Below, in pieces: positions 1 through 8,210 of a DNA stretch of 64,000 bases. Location of the stretch: contig UQAX01000003.1 in assembly GCA_900539145.1 (NCBI GenBank), forward strand, positions 33,055 through 97,054. The letters run 5' to 3'. A program made the position numbers and the translations under genes. Numbering within the stretch: position 1 is the stretch's first letter; each line of letters starts with the position of its first letter. This stretch comes from an uncultured Blautia sp. (lineage in GTDB: Bacteria; Bacillota; Clostridia; Lachnospirales; Lachnospiraceae). The notes beneath the pieces are model-generated. The model was given only the letters and a program-made list of their open reading frames with translations. It was not told where the DNA came from and did not search any database.

Positions 1-1052
1 AGTCTAAACCAACACAACATTCAGTCAAGGAATTAAGAGGTATGGGAATCAATCCAGATATTATTGTGTTGCGTTCCGATAAACCGCTGGAGGCATCTAT
101 TTTCGAAAAAATTTCACTTTTCTGCAATGTAAAGTCAGATTGTGTTGTTGAAAACAGAACCTTGTCTAACCTTTATGAAGCGCCATTGATGTTGGAAAAA
201 TCCAGATTTTCAGACGTAGTATGCAGGGAACTTAATATTGATGCACCGAAACCGGTACTGGCAGAGTGGGAACAGATGGTAAGACGTATTCGAAACCGTA
301 CAGGGGAAGTCCATATTGGACTTGTTGGAAAATATGTAAAACTTCATGATGCATATTTATCTGTGGCAGAGGCAATGAATCATGCCGGGTATGAAATGAA
401 TACGTTTGTGAAAGTCCATTGGATCGACTCGGAGGATATTACTAAAGACAGTGTAAATAATATATTGAAAGATTTGTCTGGGGTTATTATTCCGGGAGGA
501 TTTGGAAATCGTGGGATAGAGGGTATGATTTTGGCGGCAAAATATGCCCGCGAAAAACAAATTCCGTATTTGGGCATTTGCCTTGGAATGCAGATTGCAG
601 TTATTGAATTTGCAAGAAATATGTTGGGGCTTAAAGATGCTAATTCGGGAGAATTTGACGAACAATGCAAACATAAAGTAATTGACTTTATGCCAGGACA
701 AAGTGAAGAAGTAGAAAAAGGAGGGACTCTTCGTTTGGGGAGTTATCCATGTAGTATTAAGTTCGGCACAAAATTGGAATCATACTATGGAAAACAAACC
801 ATATATGAACGTCATCGCCATCGTTATGAATTTAATAATAAATATCGCGAAAAGCTGACAGATGCAGGACTTGTAATCAGTGGGACTTCTCCAGATAACA
901 GTCTGGTGGAAGCTATAGAACTGCAGGAGCATCCGTTTTTTACTGGCGTACAGTTTCATCCAGAATTCAAGAGCCGCCCAAATCAGGCTCATCCACTATT
1001 TAGAGGCTTTATTTCGGCTGCATTAAAGGAGCAAAATTATGGGAATTCATGA
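1..1052 (+). CDS. pyrG: CTP synthase, C-terminal part (5' end lies outside the window)
   Basis: The enzyme converts UTP, ATP and glutamine to CTP. The frame is open from base 3, and its first residues (KPTQHSVKEL) are the conserved synthetase-domain motif, so the gene starts upstream of the window. Visible are the end of the synthetase domain and the whole class I glutamine amidotransferase domain. Seen are the oxyanion-hole stretch GGFGNRG, the nucleophile in GICLGMQ (Cys codon at 579-581) and the His/Glu pair in VQFHPEF near 950-966. About 350 of the usual ~535-545 residues are present. The stop overlaps the start of purF by 14 bases, implying translational coupling in a nucleotide-synthesis operon. 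Confidence 0.97.
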   Translation, partial: SKPTQHSVKELRGMGINPDIIVLRSDKPLEASIFEKISLFCNVKSDCVVENRTLSNLYEAPLMLEKSRFSDVVCRELNIDAPKPVLAEWEQMVRRIRNRTGEVHIGLVGKYVKLHDAYLSVAEAMNHAGYEMNTFVKVHWIDSEDITKDSVNNILKDLSGVIIPGGFGNRGIEGMILAAKYAREKQIPYLGICLGMQIAVIEFARNMLGLKDANSGEFDEQCKHKVIDFMPGQSEEVEKGGTLRLGSYPCSIKFGTKLESYYGKQTIYERHRHRYEFNNKYREKLTDAGLVISGTSPDNSLVEAIELQEHPFFTGVQFHPEFKSRPNQAHPLFRGFISAALKEQNYGNS

Positions 1053-2460
1053 GGAATGTGGCGTATTCGGAATAATAAATACAAGAAAAAAGAATGTGGC
1101 AGAAATCGTTTATTATGGATTGTATGCGCTGCAACATAGAGGACAGGAAAGCTGTGGAATTGTTGTAAATGATGAGGGGGTATTTACTTCTCATAAGGAT
1201 CTTGGACTTGTAAGTGAAGTATTTACTAAAGATTCGTTGTCTCATTTACCAGAAGGAACCATGGCTGTGGGTCATGTACGATATGGAACCACAGGAGGAA
1301 CAACGCGAAATAACTGTCAGCCCATTGAAGTGAACCATCAGAAAGGCAAAATGGCAGTGGCGCATAATGGAAATCTAAGTAATGCATTGGAATTGCGTGA
1401 TAAGTTAGAATTGTCAGGCGCAATTTTTCATACGACAAGTGACACGGAAACGATAGCTTATGTTATTACCAGAGAAAGGCTGATGACGCCAAGTATTGAA
1501 GATGCAGTGAGCAATACTATGAATTTACTGGAAGGGGCGTATTCTTTGGTCTTGGTATCGTCTGCAAAGATGATTGCTGCAAGAGACCCTTACGGGTTCA
1601 GACCGCTTTGTTATGGACAGATGTCAGATGGCTCTTATGTTGTTGCATCAGAAAGTTGTGCATTATCAGCCGTAGGTGCAGAATTTATCAGAGATTTACT
1701 GCCGGGAGAAATACTAGTCTTTGATCAGAAAGGGATGGTGTCAAGAAAAGAACACTGTGGAGAACAGAAGAAAAAAACATGTATCTTTGAGTATATTTAT
1801 TTTGCCAGACCGGATTCGGTTATCGATAATGTATCTGTTCACGCTTCACGAATTCGCGCAGGTCAGTTGCTGGCAGAGAACTATCCGGCAAAAGCAGATG
1901 TTGTAATTGGAGTTCCGGACAGCGGTCTGGATGCTGCTCTTGGCTATGCAAATAAATCAGGTATTCCTTATGGGATTGGATTGATCAAAAACAAATACAT
2001 TGGCAGAACATTCATTTCACCGAGCCAAAATGAGCGATTGGATAAAGTTCGAATAAAACTATCTCCTGTAAAGAATGTAATAGATGGAAAAAGGGTGGTT
2101 CTTATTGATGACTCTATTGTAAGAGGAACCACAAGCAGACAGATTGTAAAATTACTACGTGATGCAGGGGCAAGAGAAATACATATGAGAATTTCCGCAC
2201 CTCCATTTTTGCATCCTTGTTATTATGGGACAGATATTGATTCTGAGGAAAACCTGATTGCCTGTCATCACAGTACAGAAGAAATTGCTGAAATGCTTGG
2301 AGTAAATTCTTTAGGATATCTGGAAATCTCTCAATTGGGAAAATTGATTGAAAGTGAGGATTATTGTGCAGCATGTTTTAATGGAAGATATCCCACACGA
2401 ATTCCAATAGATCTTCGCAAAGACCGATTTGAAAGAAAATTATCGGAGAGAAAAAAATAA
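1039..2460 (+). CDS. purF: Amidophosphoribosyltransferase (glutamine PRPP amidotransferase)
   Basis: This is the first committed step of purine synthesis: PRPP plus glutamine gives phosphoribosylamine. The 473-aa length is normal. The N-terminal Ntn glutaminase domain begins MGIHEECGVFG, so Cys7 would be the nucleophile after removal of a short propeptide. The phosphoribosyltransferase half carries the PRPP-binding motif VVLIDDSIVRGTT. Cysteines in KTCIFEYIYFARPDS, IACHHS and DYCAACF match the 4Fe-4S ligands of the Bacillus-type enzyme. A strong AAAGGAG precedes the ATG, which lies inside the end of pyrG. Family assignment is secure. Confidence 0.97.
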   Translation: MGIHEECGVFGIINTRKKNVAEIVYYGLYALQHRGQESCGIVVNDEGVFTSHKDLGLVSEVFTKDSLSHLPEGTMAVGHVRYGTTGGTTRNNCQPIEVNHQKGKMAVAHNGNLSNALELRDKLELSGAIFHTTSDTETIAYVITRERLMTPSIEDAVSNTMNLLEGAYSLVLVSSAKMIAARDPYGFRPLCYGQMSDGSYVVASESCALSAVGAEFIRDLLPGEILVFDQKGMVSRKEHCGEQKKKTCIFEYIYFARPDSVIDNVSVHASRIRAGQLLAENYPAKADVVIGVPDSGLDAALGYANKSGIPYGIGLIKNKYIGRTFISPSQNERLDKVRIKLSPVKNVIDGKRVVLIDDSIVRGTTSRQIVKLLRDAGAREIHMRISAPPFLHPCYYGTDIDSEENLIACHHSTEEIAEMLGVNSLGYLEISQLGKLIESEDYCAACFNGRYPTRIPIDLRKDRFERKLSERKK

Positions 2461-2474
2461 TGGAGGAATAGAGT

Positions 2475-3659
2475 ATGGTAAAACCTAATATGTATTACAA
2501 TGAATTGAAAGACTCATACCTTTTTTATAATATAGCCCAGAAAACCAGAACGTATGTAGAGAACCATCCGGGAGTAAAACTTTTAAGAATGGGAATTGGA
2601 GATGTTTCATTACCATTGTGTGATGCAGTGATTAAAGCATTGCATGAGGCTGTGGATGATCAAGCTTCAAAAAGTAGTTTTCATGGATATATGCCAGAAT
2701 GTGGTGCTCCATTTTTAAGAGAAGCGATTGTAAAATATTATGCAAAAAGAGGTATTTCTTTATCAGCGGAGGAAATTTTTGTGTCAAGCGGAGCAAGTGA
2801 TGAATTGGGAGATGTTTTGGATTTATTTGATCGCTCTAATCAGGTATTGGTAATTGAGCCAGCTTATCCGGCGTATGTAGACGCAAATGTGATGGCAGGA
2901 AGAAAGATTATGTATTTGGTTTCAGGAGAGGAAAATGAATTTTTGCCTGAACCAAATGAGAAAACAGAAGCAGATATTATTTATATTTGTTCACCAAATA
3001 ATCCTACTGGAGCTGTTTTTTCACGTAGTCAACTTCAGGCATGGGTCAATTATGCAAATAAGAGAGGTTCCATTATTCTTTTCGATGCGGCATATGAGGC
3101 CTTTATTGAGGATGAAATACTTCCACATAGTATTTTTGAACTGGATGGAGCAGAAACATGTGCCATAGAAATTTGCTCTTTTTCAAAAACTGCCGGCTTC
3201 ACGGGAACCAGACTTGGTTATACCATTATACCAAAAGCATTGAAGCGTAATGGGATGAATATGAATGAGATGTGGGTGCGAAATCGTACAACAAAAACAA
3301 ATGGTGTATCTTATATTATTCAGAAAGGTGGAGCAGCAGTTTTTTCAGAAGAAGGTCAGAAACAAATTCATGAAAATATACAGATTTATAAGAAAAATGC
3401 AAAAGTATTGATGCAGGCCTTGGATCAGCTTGGAATTTGGTACTGTGGAGGGAAAAATGCCCCTTATATTTGGATGAAATGTCCGAGAGGAATGAAAAGC
3501 TGGGAGTTTTTTGACTATCTGTTACAGGAAATTCAAGTAGTAGGAACACCAGGAGAGGGGTTTGGAGCTTGTGGAGAAGGATATTTTAGATTCTCAACGT
3601 TCAGTTCTCCGGAAGATACAAAAGAAGCAGCAAAAAGAATTGTTAAATTACTTTCATAA
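2475..3659 (+). CDS. dapL: LL-diaminopimelate aminotransferase
   Basis: This PLP-dependent class I/II aminotransferase makes LL-diaminopimelate from tetrahydrodipicolinate and glutamate, the short lysine/peptidoglycan route used by many Clostridia. It has 394 aa. Diagnostic stretches are LRMGIGDVSLPL near the N-terminus, SPNNPTGA in the PLP pocket, and the PLP-lysine motif CSFSKTAGFTGTRLGY. The gene starts 14 bases after purF with TGGAGG as ribosome site, so it is probably cotranscribed with pyrG-purF. A DapL of the second sequence class or a closely related aminotransferase cannot be separated by eye. Confidence 0.9.
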   Translation: MVKPNMYYNELKDSYLFYNIAQKTRTYVENHPGVKLLRMGIGDVSLPLCDAVIKALHEAVDDQASKSSFHGYMPECGAPFLREAIVKYYAKRGISLSAEEIFVSSGASDELGDVLDLFDRSNQVLVIEPAYPAYVDANVMAGRKIMYLVSGEENEFLPEPNEKTEADIIYICSPNNPTGAVFSRSQLQAWVNYANKRGSIILFDAAYEAFIEDEILPHSIFELDGAETCAIEICSFSKTAGFTGTRLGYTIIPKALKRNGMNMNEMWVRNRTTKTNGVSYIIQKGGAAVFSEEGQKQIHENIQIYKKNAKVLMQALDQLGIWYCGGKNAPYIWMKCPRGMKSWEFFDYLLQEIQVVGTPGEGFGACGEGYFRFSTFSSPEDTKEAAKRIVKLLS

Positions 3660-3726
3660 TGTTTGATATAGGATTTTTATGGTAACAGTTAAGATTTCAA
3701 GATAAAAATGTAAAGAATGTAAAGTT

Positions 3727-3757
3727 AACAGACGCAGGAGAGGCGTCTGTTATTTTT
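3727..3757 (+). terminator. Rho-independent terminator after dapL
   Basis: AACAGACGC pairs with GCGTCTGTT around a 7-base loop and is followed by TATTTTTAT. It closes the pyrG-purF-dapL transcript. Confidence 0.85.
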
Positions 3758-3775
3758 ATATAAATTTTACTTTGA

Positions 3776-3820
3776 TTTAACAATCTGACGGTAGTCGATT
3801 TTACATGATTTTCGTATAAT
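3776..3820 (+). promoter_or_regulatory. Possible phosphate-regulated promoter of phoU
   Basis: A good -10 TATAAT lies at 3815-3820, but no -35 is found at 17 bases. Instead TTAACA (3777-3782) and TTTACA (3800-3805), 23 bases apart, resemble Bacillus PhoP half-sites spaced by two helical turns. That would fit activation by the adjacent PhoP-like regulator. This is inference from a weak motif match. Confidence 0.3.
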
Positions 3821-3898
3821 GATATCACAGCAATAAAAAATAATGTTGTAAAAAATTAGAAAAAGATAAATAATTTATATCACAGGGAGGTTTGGCTG

Positions 3899-4549
3899 AT
3901 GCGTACAAAATTCGACCGGCAGCTTGAGGAGCTGAATGTAGAGTTGATTAAAATGGGAGCTTTATGTGAAAGAGCAATCAGAAGAGCAGTGGATCAGCTT
4001 GAGGATACTCAGGATGCAGAAAAGGAACTTGTAGATGGAATTGAGGAGGAAATCAATCAGAAAGAAAGAGAGATTGAAACTCTTTGTATGAAACTTCTCC
4101 TTCAACAGCAGCCCGTAGCCGGTGACTTGAGACAAATATCTTCTGCATTAAAAATGATTTCTGATATGGAAAGAATTGGGGATCAGGCGCAGGATATTGC
4201 GGATATGTCCCGCTTTGTTCAGGTGAAGGAACTGGCTCATAAAATTCATATTGGAGAAATGGCTGAAGCAGCAATTAAAATGGTGACAGAAAGCATTGAT
4301 TCTTTTGTGAAAAAAGATTTAGAAGCTGCGGCAAAGGTTGTAGAATATGATGATGTAGTAGACAATCTGTTCTTAAAAGTAAAACAGGAGCTTCCAAATA
4401 TGATGAAAAAGGATGCTCAGCAGGCAGAATATTATATTGATTTAATTATGATTGCCAAGTATTTGGAAAGAATTGGAGATCACGCAGAAAACATTGCCCA
4501 GTGGGTAGAGTACTCAATAACAGGAAAGCATGAAGCAGACAGAGGATAA
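3899..4549 (+). CDS. phoU: Phosphate signalling complex protein PhoU
   Basis: This is a peripheral cytoplasmic regulator that links phosphate transport to the PhoR kinase. The 216-aa product is all-helical with the two-fold PhoU repeat, each half holding a metal-site motif of E/D-x-x-x-D type; MISDMERIGDQAQDIA and KYLERIGDHAENIA are the two copies. AGGGAGG lies 10 bases upstream of the ATG. It heads an operon with a response regulator and histidine kinase. No pst transporter genes lie in the window, so its transport partner must be elsewhere. Confidence 0.95.
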   Translation: MRTKFDRQLEELNVELIKMGALCERAIRRAVDQLEDTQDAEKELVDGIEEEINQKEREIETLCMKLLLQQQPVAGDLRQISSALKMISDMERIGDQAQDIADMSRFVQVKELAHKIHIGEMAEAAIKMVTESIDSFVKKDLEAAAKVVEYDDVVDNLFLKVKQELPNMMKKDAQQAEYYIDLIMIAKYLERIGDHAENIAQWVEYSITGKHEADRG

Positions 4550-4553
4550 TAGG

Positions 4554-5234
4554 ATGATTTATTTAGTAGAAGATGATGAAAGTATCAGAGAGTTATTGGT
4601 GTATACCTTAAATGGTCAAGGGCTTGTGGCAGAGGGATTTGCGTATCCCTCTGATTTTTGGCATGCGATGGAAAAGAAAATTCCGGATTTAGTGCTTTTG
4701 GACATTATGCTGCCGGAGGAAGATGGACTGGAAATTTTACAGAAACTTCGTAAAAAGAAAGAAACGAAAAATATTCCCATTGCCATGCTGACGGCAAAGG
4801 GCAGTGAATATGATGTTGTAAAAGGTCTTGACGGAGGAGCAGATGATTATATTCCCAAACCATTTCGTATGATGGAGTTAGTTTCCAGAGTAAAAGCATT
4901 GATTCGCAGAGGTGGTCAGGAACAGCCTCAGGATGATGAAGAATATGTTTTGGGAGAACTGTATGTTTCAAAGAAACGTCATCTGGTAAAAGTAAAAGGA
5001 GAGGAAGTTACTCTTACCATGAAGGAGTTTGAGCTTTTATTGCTGTTCTTATCAAATCCGGGAATTGTGTTTTCCAGAGCGCAGCTTTTGGATAAAATAT
5101 GGGGCTATCAGTTTGATGGGGAAAGCAGAACGGTAGATGTTCATATTAGAACTCTTCGTCAGAAACTGAAAGATGCCGGACACTATATCGAGACCGTTCG
5201 AGGTGTAGGATATAAAGTAGGAGGGGACGAATGA
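4554..5234 (+). CDS. OmpR/PhoB-family response regulator (PhoP-like)
   Basis: DNA-binding response regulator of 226 aa. The receiver domain has the acidic pocket (VEDDES), the phospho-acceptor in LVLLDIMLPEEDG and the conserved Lys in PKPFRMMEL. The C-terminal winged helix ends in RTLRQKL and ETVRGVGYKV. An in-frame ATG at 4530 overlaps phoU, but the ATG at 4554 has AGAGG at 8 bases and starts directly at the receiver (MIYLVEDDE), so it is preferred. Its place between phoU and a PhoR-like kinase suggests control of phosphate starvation genes; that role is inferred. Confidence 0.93.
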   Translation: MIYLVEDDESIRELLVYTLNGQGLVAEGFAYPSDFWHAMEKKIPDLVLLDIMLPEEDGLEILQKLRKKKETKNIPIAMLTAKGSEYDVVKGLDGGADDYIPKPFRMMELVSRVKALIRRGGQEQPQDDEEYVLGELYVSKKRHLVKVKGEEVTLTMKEFELLLLFLSNPGIVFSRAQLLDKIWGYQFDGESRTVDVHIRTLRQKLKDAGHYIETVRGVGYKVGGDE

Positions 5235-6880
5235 CAAAAAGAATTTTCAGATCTATGCTTTGCGTTTCCATGATTGTCCTTTTGGCAGGTTCGGGACTGA
5301 TTATGGGAATTTTGTATCATTATTTTGGAAAGCAGTTATCAAAAGAATTAAAGATGGAAGCGGCGTATCTTGCCATTGCAGTGGAGAAGGAGGGAATGGA
5401 AGCTTTTGAGGAGCTGCCTCCCCAGACAGAGCGTGTGACGTATATTGATGAAGATGGAACTGTTCTTTTTGACAGTGTGGCAGATGAAAATGATATGGAT
5501 AATCACGAAAACCGTGCAGAAATCCAGAAGGCAATGAAAACAGGTTCCGGTACGGCTGTCAGAAGGTCAGATACCCTGTCAGAAAAAACCTTGTATTATG
5601 CTATGAAGCTGGATAACGGAAAAATTTTGCGAGTGTCCAGTGTTCAGTATAATATTCCGGGACTCTTAGGCGGAATGGTGCAGCCGATTTTAATTATTTT
5701 GATTTTTATGGTAGGCTTGTCTGCACTTTTGGCTTTCCGTCTTTCAAAGAAAATTACGGAGCCTGTCAATGCCCTTGATTTGGAGCATCCGGAGGACAAT
5801 CAGGTATATGATGAGCTGACGCCGCTTTTAAGTAAAATCAGCAGACAGCAAAAATCTCTTCATCATGAGATTGAGGATGCCAGAAAGCAGCAGGAGGAAT
5901 TTTCTTTAATTACAGAAAACATGGAAGAAGGATTTCTGGTTATTGATAAGCATACGGAAGTGTTATCTTATAATTCCAGCGCCTTGAAGCTTTTAGGCGA
6001 TAGCAACTGGCAGGGCAGACAGAGTATTTTAACATTGAACAGAAGCGGAGAATTTCAGAGCATTGTAGAGCAGGTACTGGAAGGTCATCATACAGTGAAA
6101 ATGCTGGAATTTCCGGAAAGAAGCTGCCAGATTGCCGCTAATCCGGTATGGCAGGATAATGAGGTAACAGGAGCGGTGCTCACTATTTTGGATGTGACAG
6201 AGCGTATGAGAGGAGAGCAATTACGCAGGGAATTTACCGCTAATGTTTCTCATGAGCTGAAAACACCGCTTACTTCTATTTCAGGCTTTGCGGAAATTAT
6301 TAAGGACGGATTTGTAAAACCGGAGGATACGAAAGTATTTGCCAGCCGTATTTTTAAGGAAGCGCAGAGGCTGATTACTCTGGTAAATGACGTAATTAAA
6401 ATTTCCCAGTTGGATGAAGGGGAGCTTGTTTATCAGAAAGAGCAGGTGGATTTGTATCAGCTGTCTAAAGAGGTTTTTCATCGCATTGAGCACAGCGCCA
6501 AGGAAAAAGATGTTAAGCTTTATCTGGAAGGACCTCATGTTCAGGTGTCTACGGTGAGAATGATTTTAGATGAAGTTCTTTTTAATCTCTGTGAAAATGG
6601 CTTAAAATATAATAAACAGGGCGGAAGCTTAACCGTTACGCTGAAAGAAGAAAACAATAAGGTGGAAATTTCTGTGGAGGATACGGGAATTGGAATACCT
6701 GAGGGAGAACAGTCACGAGTATTTGAAAGATTTTACCGTGTGGATAAGAGCCATTCAAAGGCAATCGGCGGTACAGGACTGGGGCTTTCCATTGTAAAAC
6801 ACGGCTGCATGTATTTGGGCGCTAAGGTTGATGTGGAAAGTACGCCGGGAGTGGGAAGCAAATTTACGATTACGATGTAA
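5231..6880 (+). CDS. Sensor histidine kinase, PhoR-like
   Basis: Membrane kinase of 549 aa overlapping the regulator by 4 bases. Transmembrane segments lie near residues 8-30 and 150-172 and flank an extracytoplasmic sensor domain. A PAS-like region follows (ENMEEGFLVIDKHTEVLSYN). The phospho-acceptor His is in ANVSHELKTPLTS near residue 340, followed by N, G1 (EDTGIGIP) and G2 (GGTGLGLSIVKH) boxes. Domain order matches PhoR kinases of Firmicutes. The stimulus is inferred from phoU linkage, not visible in the protein. Confidence 0.92.
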   Translation: MTKRIFRSMLCVSMIVLLAGSGLIMGILYHYFGKQLSKELKMEAAYLAIAVEKEGMEAFEELPPQTERVTYIDEDGTVLFDSVADENDMDNHENRAEIQKAMKTGSGTAVRRSDTLSEKTLYYAMKLDNGKILRVSSVQYNIPGLLGGMVQPILIILIFMVGLSALLAFRLSKKITEPVNALDLEHPEDNQVYDELTPLLSKISRQQKSLHHEIEDARKQQEEFSLITENMEEGFLVIDKHTEVLSYNSSALKLLGDSNWQGRQSILTLNRSGEFQSIVEQVLEGHHTVKMLEFPERSCQIAANPVWQDNEVTGAVLTILDVTERMRGEQLRREFTANVSHELKTPLTSISGFAEIIKDGFVKPEDTKVFASRIFKEAQRLITLVNDVIKISQLDEGELVYQKEQVDLYQLSKEVFHRIEHSAKEKDVKLYLEGPHVQVSTVRMILDEVLFNLCENGLKYNKQGGSLTVTLKEENNKVEISVEDTGIGIPEGEQSRVFERFYRVDKSHSKAIGGTGLGLSIVKHGCMYLGAKVDVESTPGVGSKFTITM

Positions 6881-6882
6881 GA

Positions 6883-6975
6883 AGCTGTTGTAGAAAGCAT
6901 CTGGAGAATGTTTATACATCTGTTAATTGAAGTGTATAGATATACCAGATGCTTGATATGACAGCTTTATTTTAT
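6883..6975 (+). terminator. Long imperfect hairpin after the PhoR-like kinase gene
   Basis: AGCTGT plus AAGCATCTGG (6895-6904) pair with CCAGATGCTT (6945-6954) plus ACAGCT (6961-6966). An inner TATACA/GTGTATA stem extends it, and TTTATTTTATT follows. It probably ends the phoU operon transcript. At ~84 bases it is longer than usual and might instead be a small repeat element. Confidence 0.6.
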
Positions 6976-7035
6976 TAGGAAAATTTATAGGGCAAGCTGC
7001 GATTTGAAAAGTAAATACTTCAAGATGATTGGATG

Positions 7036-7064
7036 TTGAAATAGAGTTATGGTTATGATAGACT
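7036..7064 (+). promoter_or_regulatory. Promoter for the small hydrophobic peptide mRNA
   Basis: TTGAAA (7036-7041), 17-base spacer, TAGACT (7059-7064). Transcription would start near 7071, leaving a leader of about 80 bases. In this leader CCTCCC (7099-7104) can pair with the ribosome site GGGAGG (7140-7145), a common way of keeping type I toxin mRNAs silent. Confidence 0.5.
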
Positions 7065-7153
7065 TTTAAATAGGAAAGTGCCCATGACAGGGTGGTAGCC
7101 TCCCGAGCCAATAGACCGGATTACCGGAATACATAGGAAGGGAGGTGGCGCAT

Positions 7154-7270
7154 ATGACAGCATATGAAATCATTATGATTTTTCTTGGAATATTAGCTTT
7201 GCTGATTTCCTTTGGCGGTTTGATTATTGCGTTGCTTACCTTTCTCGATAAGAGAGATAAGCGAAAATAA
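7154..7270 (+). CDS. Small hydrophobic peptide, putative type I (holin-like) toxin
   Basis: The 38-residue peptide begins MTAYEIIMIFLG, has a single membrane segment (about residues 6-31) and ends in the charged tail DKRDKRK. It matches the build of Firmicutes holin-like and TxpA/Bsr-type toxins: MT-Y-E start, one membrane helix, TFLDK-like end. GGGAGGTGG lies 6 bases before the ATG. A minus-strand RNA with its own promoter and terminator overlaps its 3' end. Toxicity is inferred from family resemblance and gene arrangement. It could also be a harmless membrane microprotein. Confidence 0.75.
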   Translation: MTAYEIIMIFLGILALLISFGGLIIALLTFLDKRDKRK

Positions 7271-7369
7271 AAATGCCTACCCCGTCGGCCAACGGGATAG
7301 GCGGTGTCCGTAAGGACAAATAAACCTAGTTTCGAGAGGCATCCACTTTGGAGTGGGTACTTTCTTTAT
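7263..7369 (-). ncRNA. Convergent antisense RNA, putative type I antitoxin
   Basis: Predicted transcript of about 105 bases starting near 7369. Reading on the minus strand it has a 5' hairpin CCACT/AGTGG (7343-7356) and a small hairpin GTCC/GGAC (7306-7317). It ends in a strong terminator GCCTATCCCGT/ACGGGGTAGGC (7275-7302) followed by ATTTTTATTTT. The terminator stem is complete only on the minus strand, where the single irregular pair becomes G-U; on the plus strand it is a C/A mismatch. That indicates minus-strand use. The 3' end overlaps the last codons of the peptide gene, as in txpA/RatA. Confidence 0.72.
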
Positions 7370-7375
7370 ATGTTA

Positions 7376-7404
7376 ATTATACCGTAAATATTTATAGTTT
7401 TCAA
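7376..7404 (-). promoter_or_regulatory. Promoter of the antisense RNA
   Basis: Read on the minus strand: TTGAAA (7404-7399), 17-base spacer, TATAAT (7381-7376). This is a near-consensus sigma-A promoter facing the peptide gene, with no open reading frame or ribosome site downstream. Confidence 0.8.
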
Positions 7405-7439
7405 GAACTTTTGGCTCTTTATTGAGAGGAGGGTTTTGT

Positions 7440-8150
7440 ATGAGGAGAAGGTTATCTTTATTTTTCTTAACAGGAACCGTCGCATTGCTTTTATGTAGCT
7501 GCAACAAGGCAAAAAATGAGCATTTTGAACTGGAAAATACACCTTTGGGAATGACTATGGAAGAAACTATGGAAGCATATCAGGTAGAGCGAGATGATTT
7601 AGACGACATATAGGAGGGTACTTACGGCTCTGCATTTATGCTTCGAGACGGACGGGAAATATTTGGAGCAAAGACGGACCACATCAGTTTTAACTTTATG
7701 GATATGACAGTCAGCGGTAAAACACAGAAATTGCACCGAATTGATGTGATGTATCCAGATGATACAGATATGAATGAAGTTCGGAAAAATATGGAACAGT
7801 CTTTTGGGAAAACAACGGATAATGTGACTGATTTTGATATGATTGGCACGTTATTAGACAGTGATATGCGAAGATATGATTATGAAGCAGATGAGCATTT
7901 AGCCTTGTGGGCAGATAAAAAGGTCAGTGATGTCATTCCAAAGGGACAGGAAGAAGAATATGAGAAATTATGGGAAATTCCCATGACACGTCTTTCTGAG
8001 GATAAGTGGGAGGAATTTTCCGAAAACGCTTCTCTGGTATATGGGTATTGCTCTGATAATGCTGATGATGCACCGATAGGTGACAAAAGAATTCGCATAG
8101 ATGCCACAAATTGGGTGATTTATAATACCATTAAAGAAGAATTGGAATAA
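7440..8150 (+). pseudogene. Lipoprotein gene interrupted by an in-frame TAG
   Basis: The start ATG at 7440 follows GAGGAGGG. It encodes a lipoprotein signal (MRRRLSLFFLTG... with lipobox LLLCSC, Cys near residue 21). A TAG at 7611-7613 stops translation after 57 residues, yet the same frame continues open with normal coding character for another 178 codons to 8150 (EGTYGSAFMLRDGREIFG...). The motif LGMTMEETMEAY before the stop resembles small Lachnospiraceae lipoproteins of unknown function. This is most simply a recent nonsense mutation. A restart is unlikely because the next ATG (7638) is 20 bases from any ribosome site. Suppression of the stop cannot be excluded. Confidence 0.75.
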
Positions 8151-8163
8151 GAAATAAAAAGAA

Positions 8164-8210
8164 AGAGACCATTTTCACGGAAATAAATTCGTCAAAATGG
8201 TCTCTGTTTT
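8164..8210. terminator. Bidirectional terminator between the lipoprotein gene and the V-ATPase operon
   Basis: AGAGACCATTTT (8164-8175) pairs with AAAATGGTCTCT (8194-8205). GTTTT follows on the plus strand and TTCTTTTTATTTC on the minus strand, so it can serve both converging transcripts. Confidence 0.85.

Noticed and set aside
7611..7613. TAG read as pyrrolysine
   Set aside because: No pyrrolysine insertion machinery is visible, and the gene is not a methylamine methyltransferase; a nonsense mutation is simpler.
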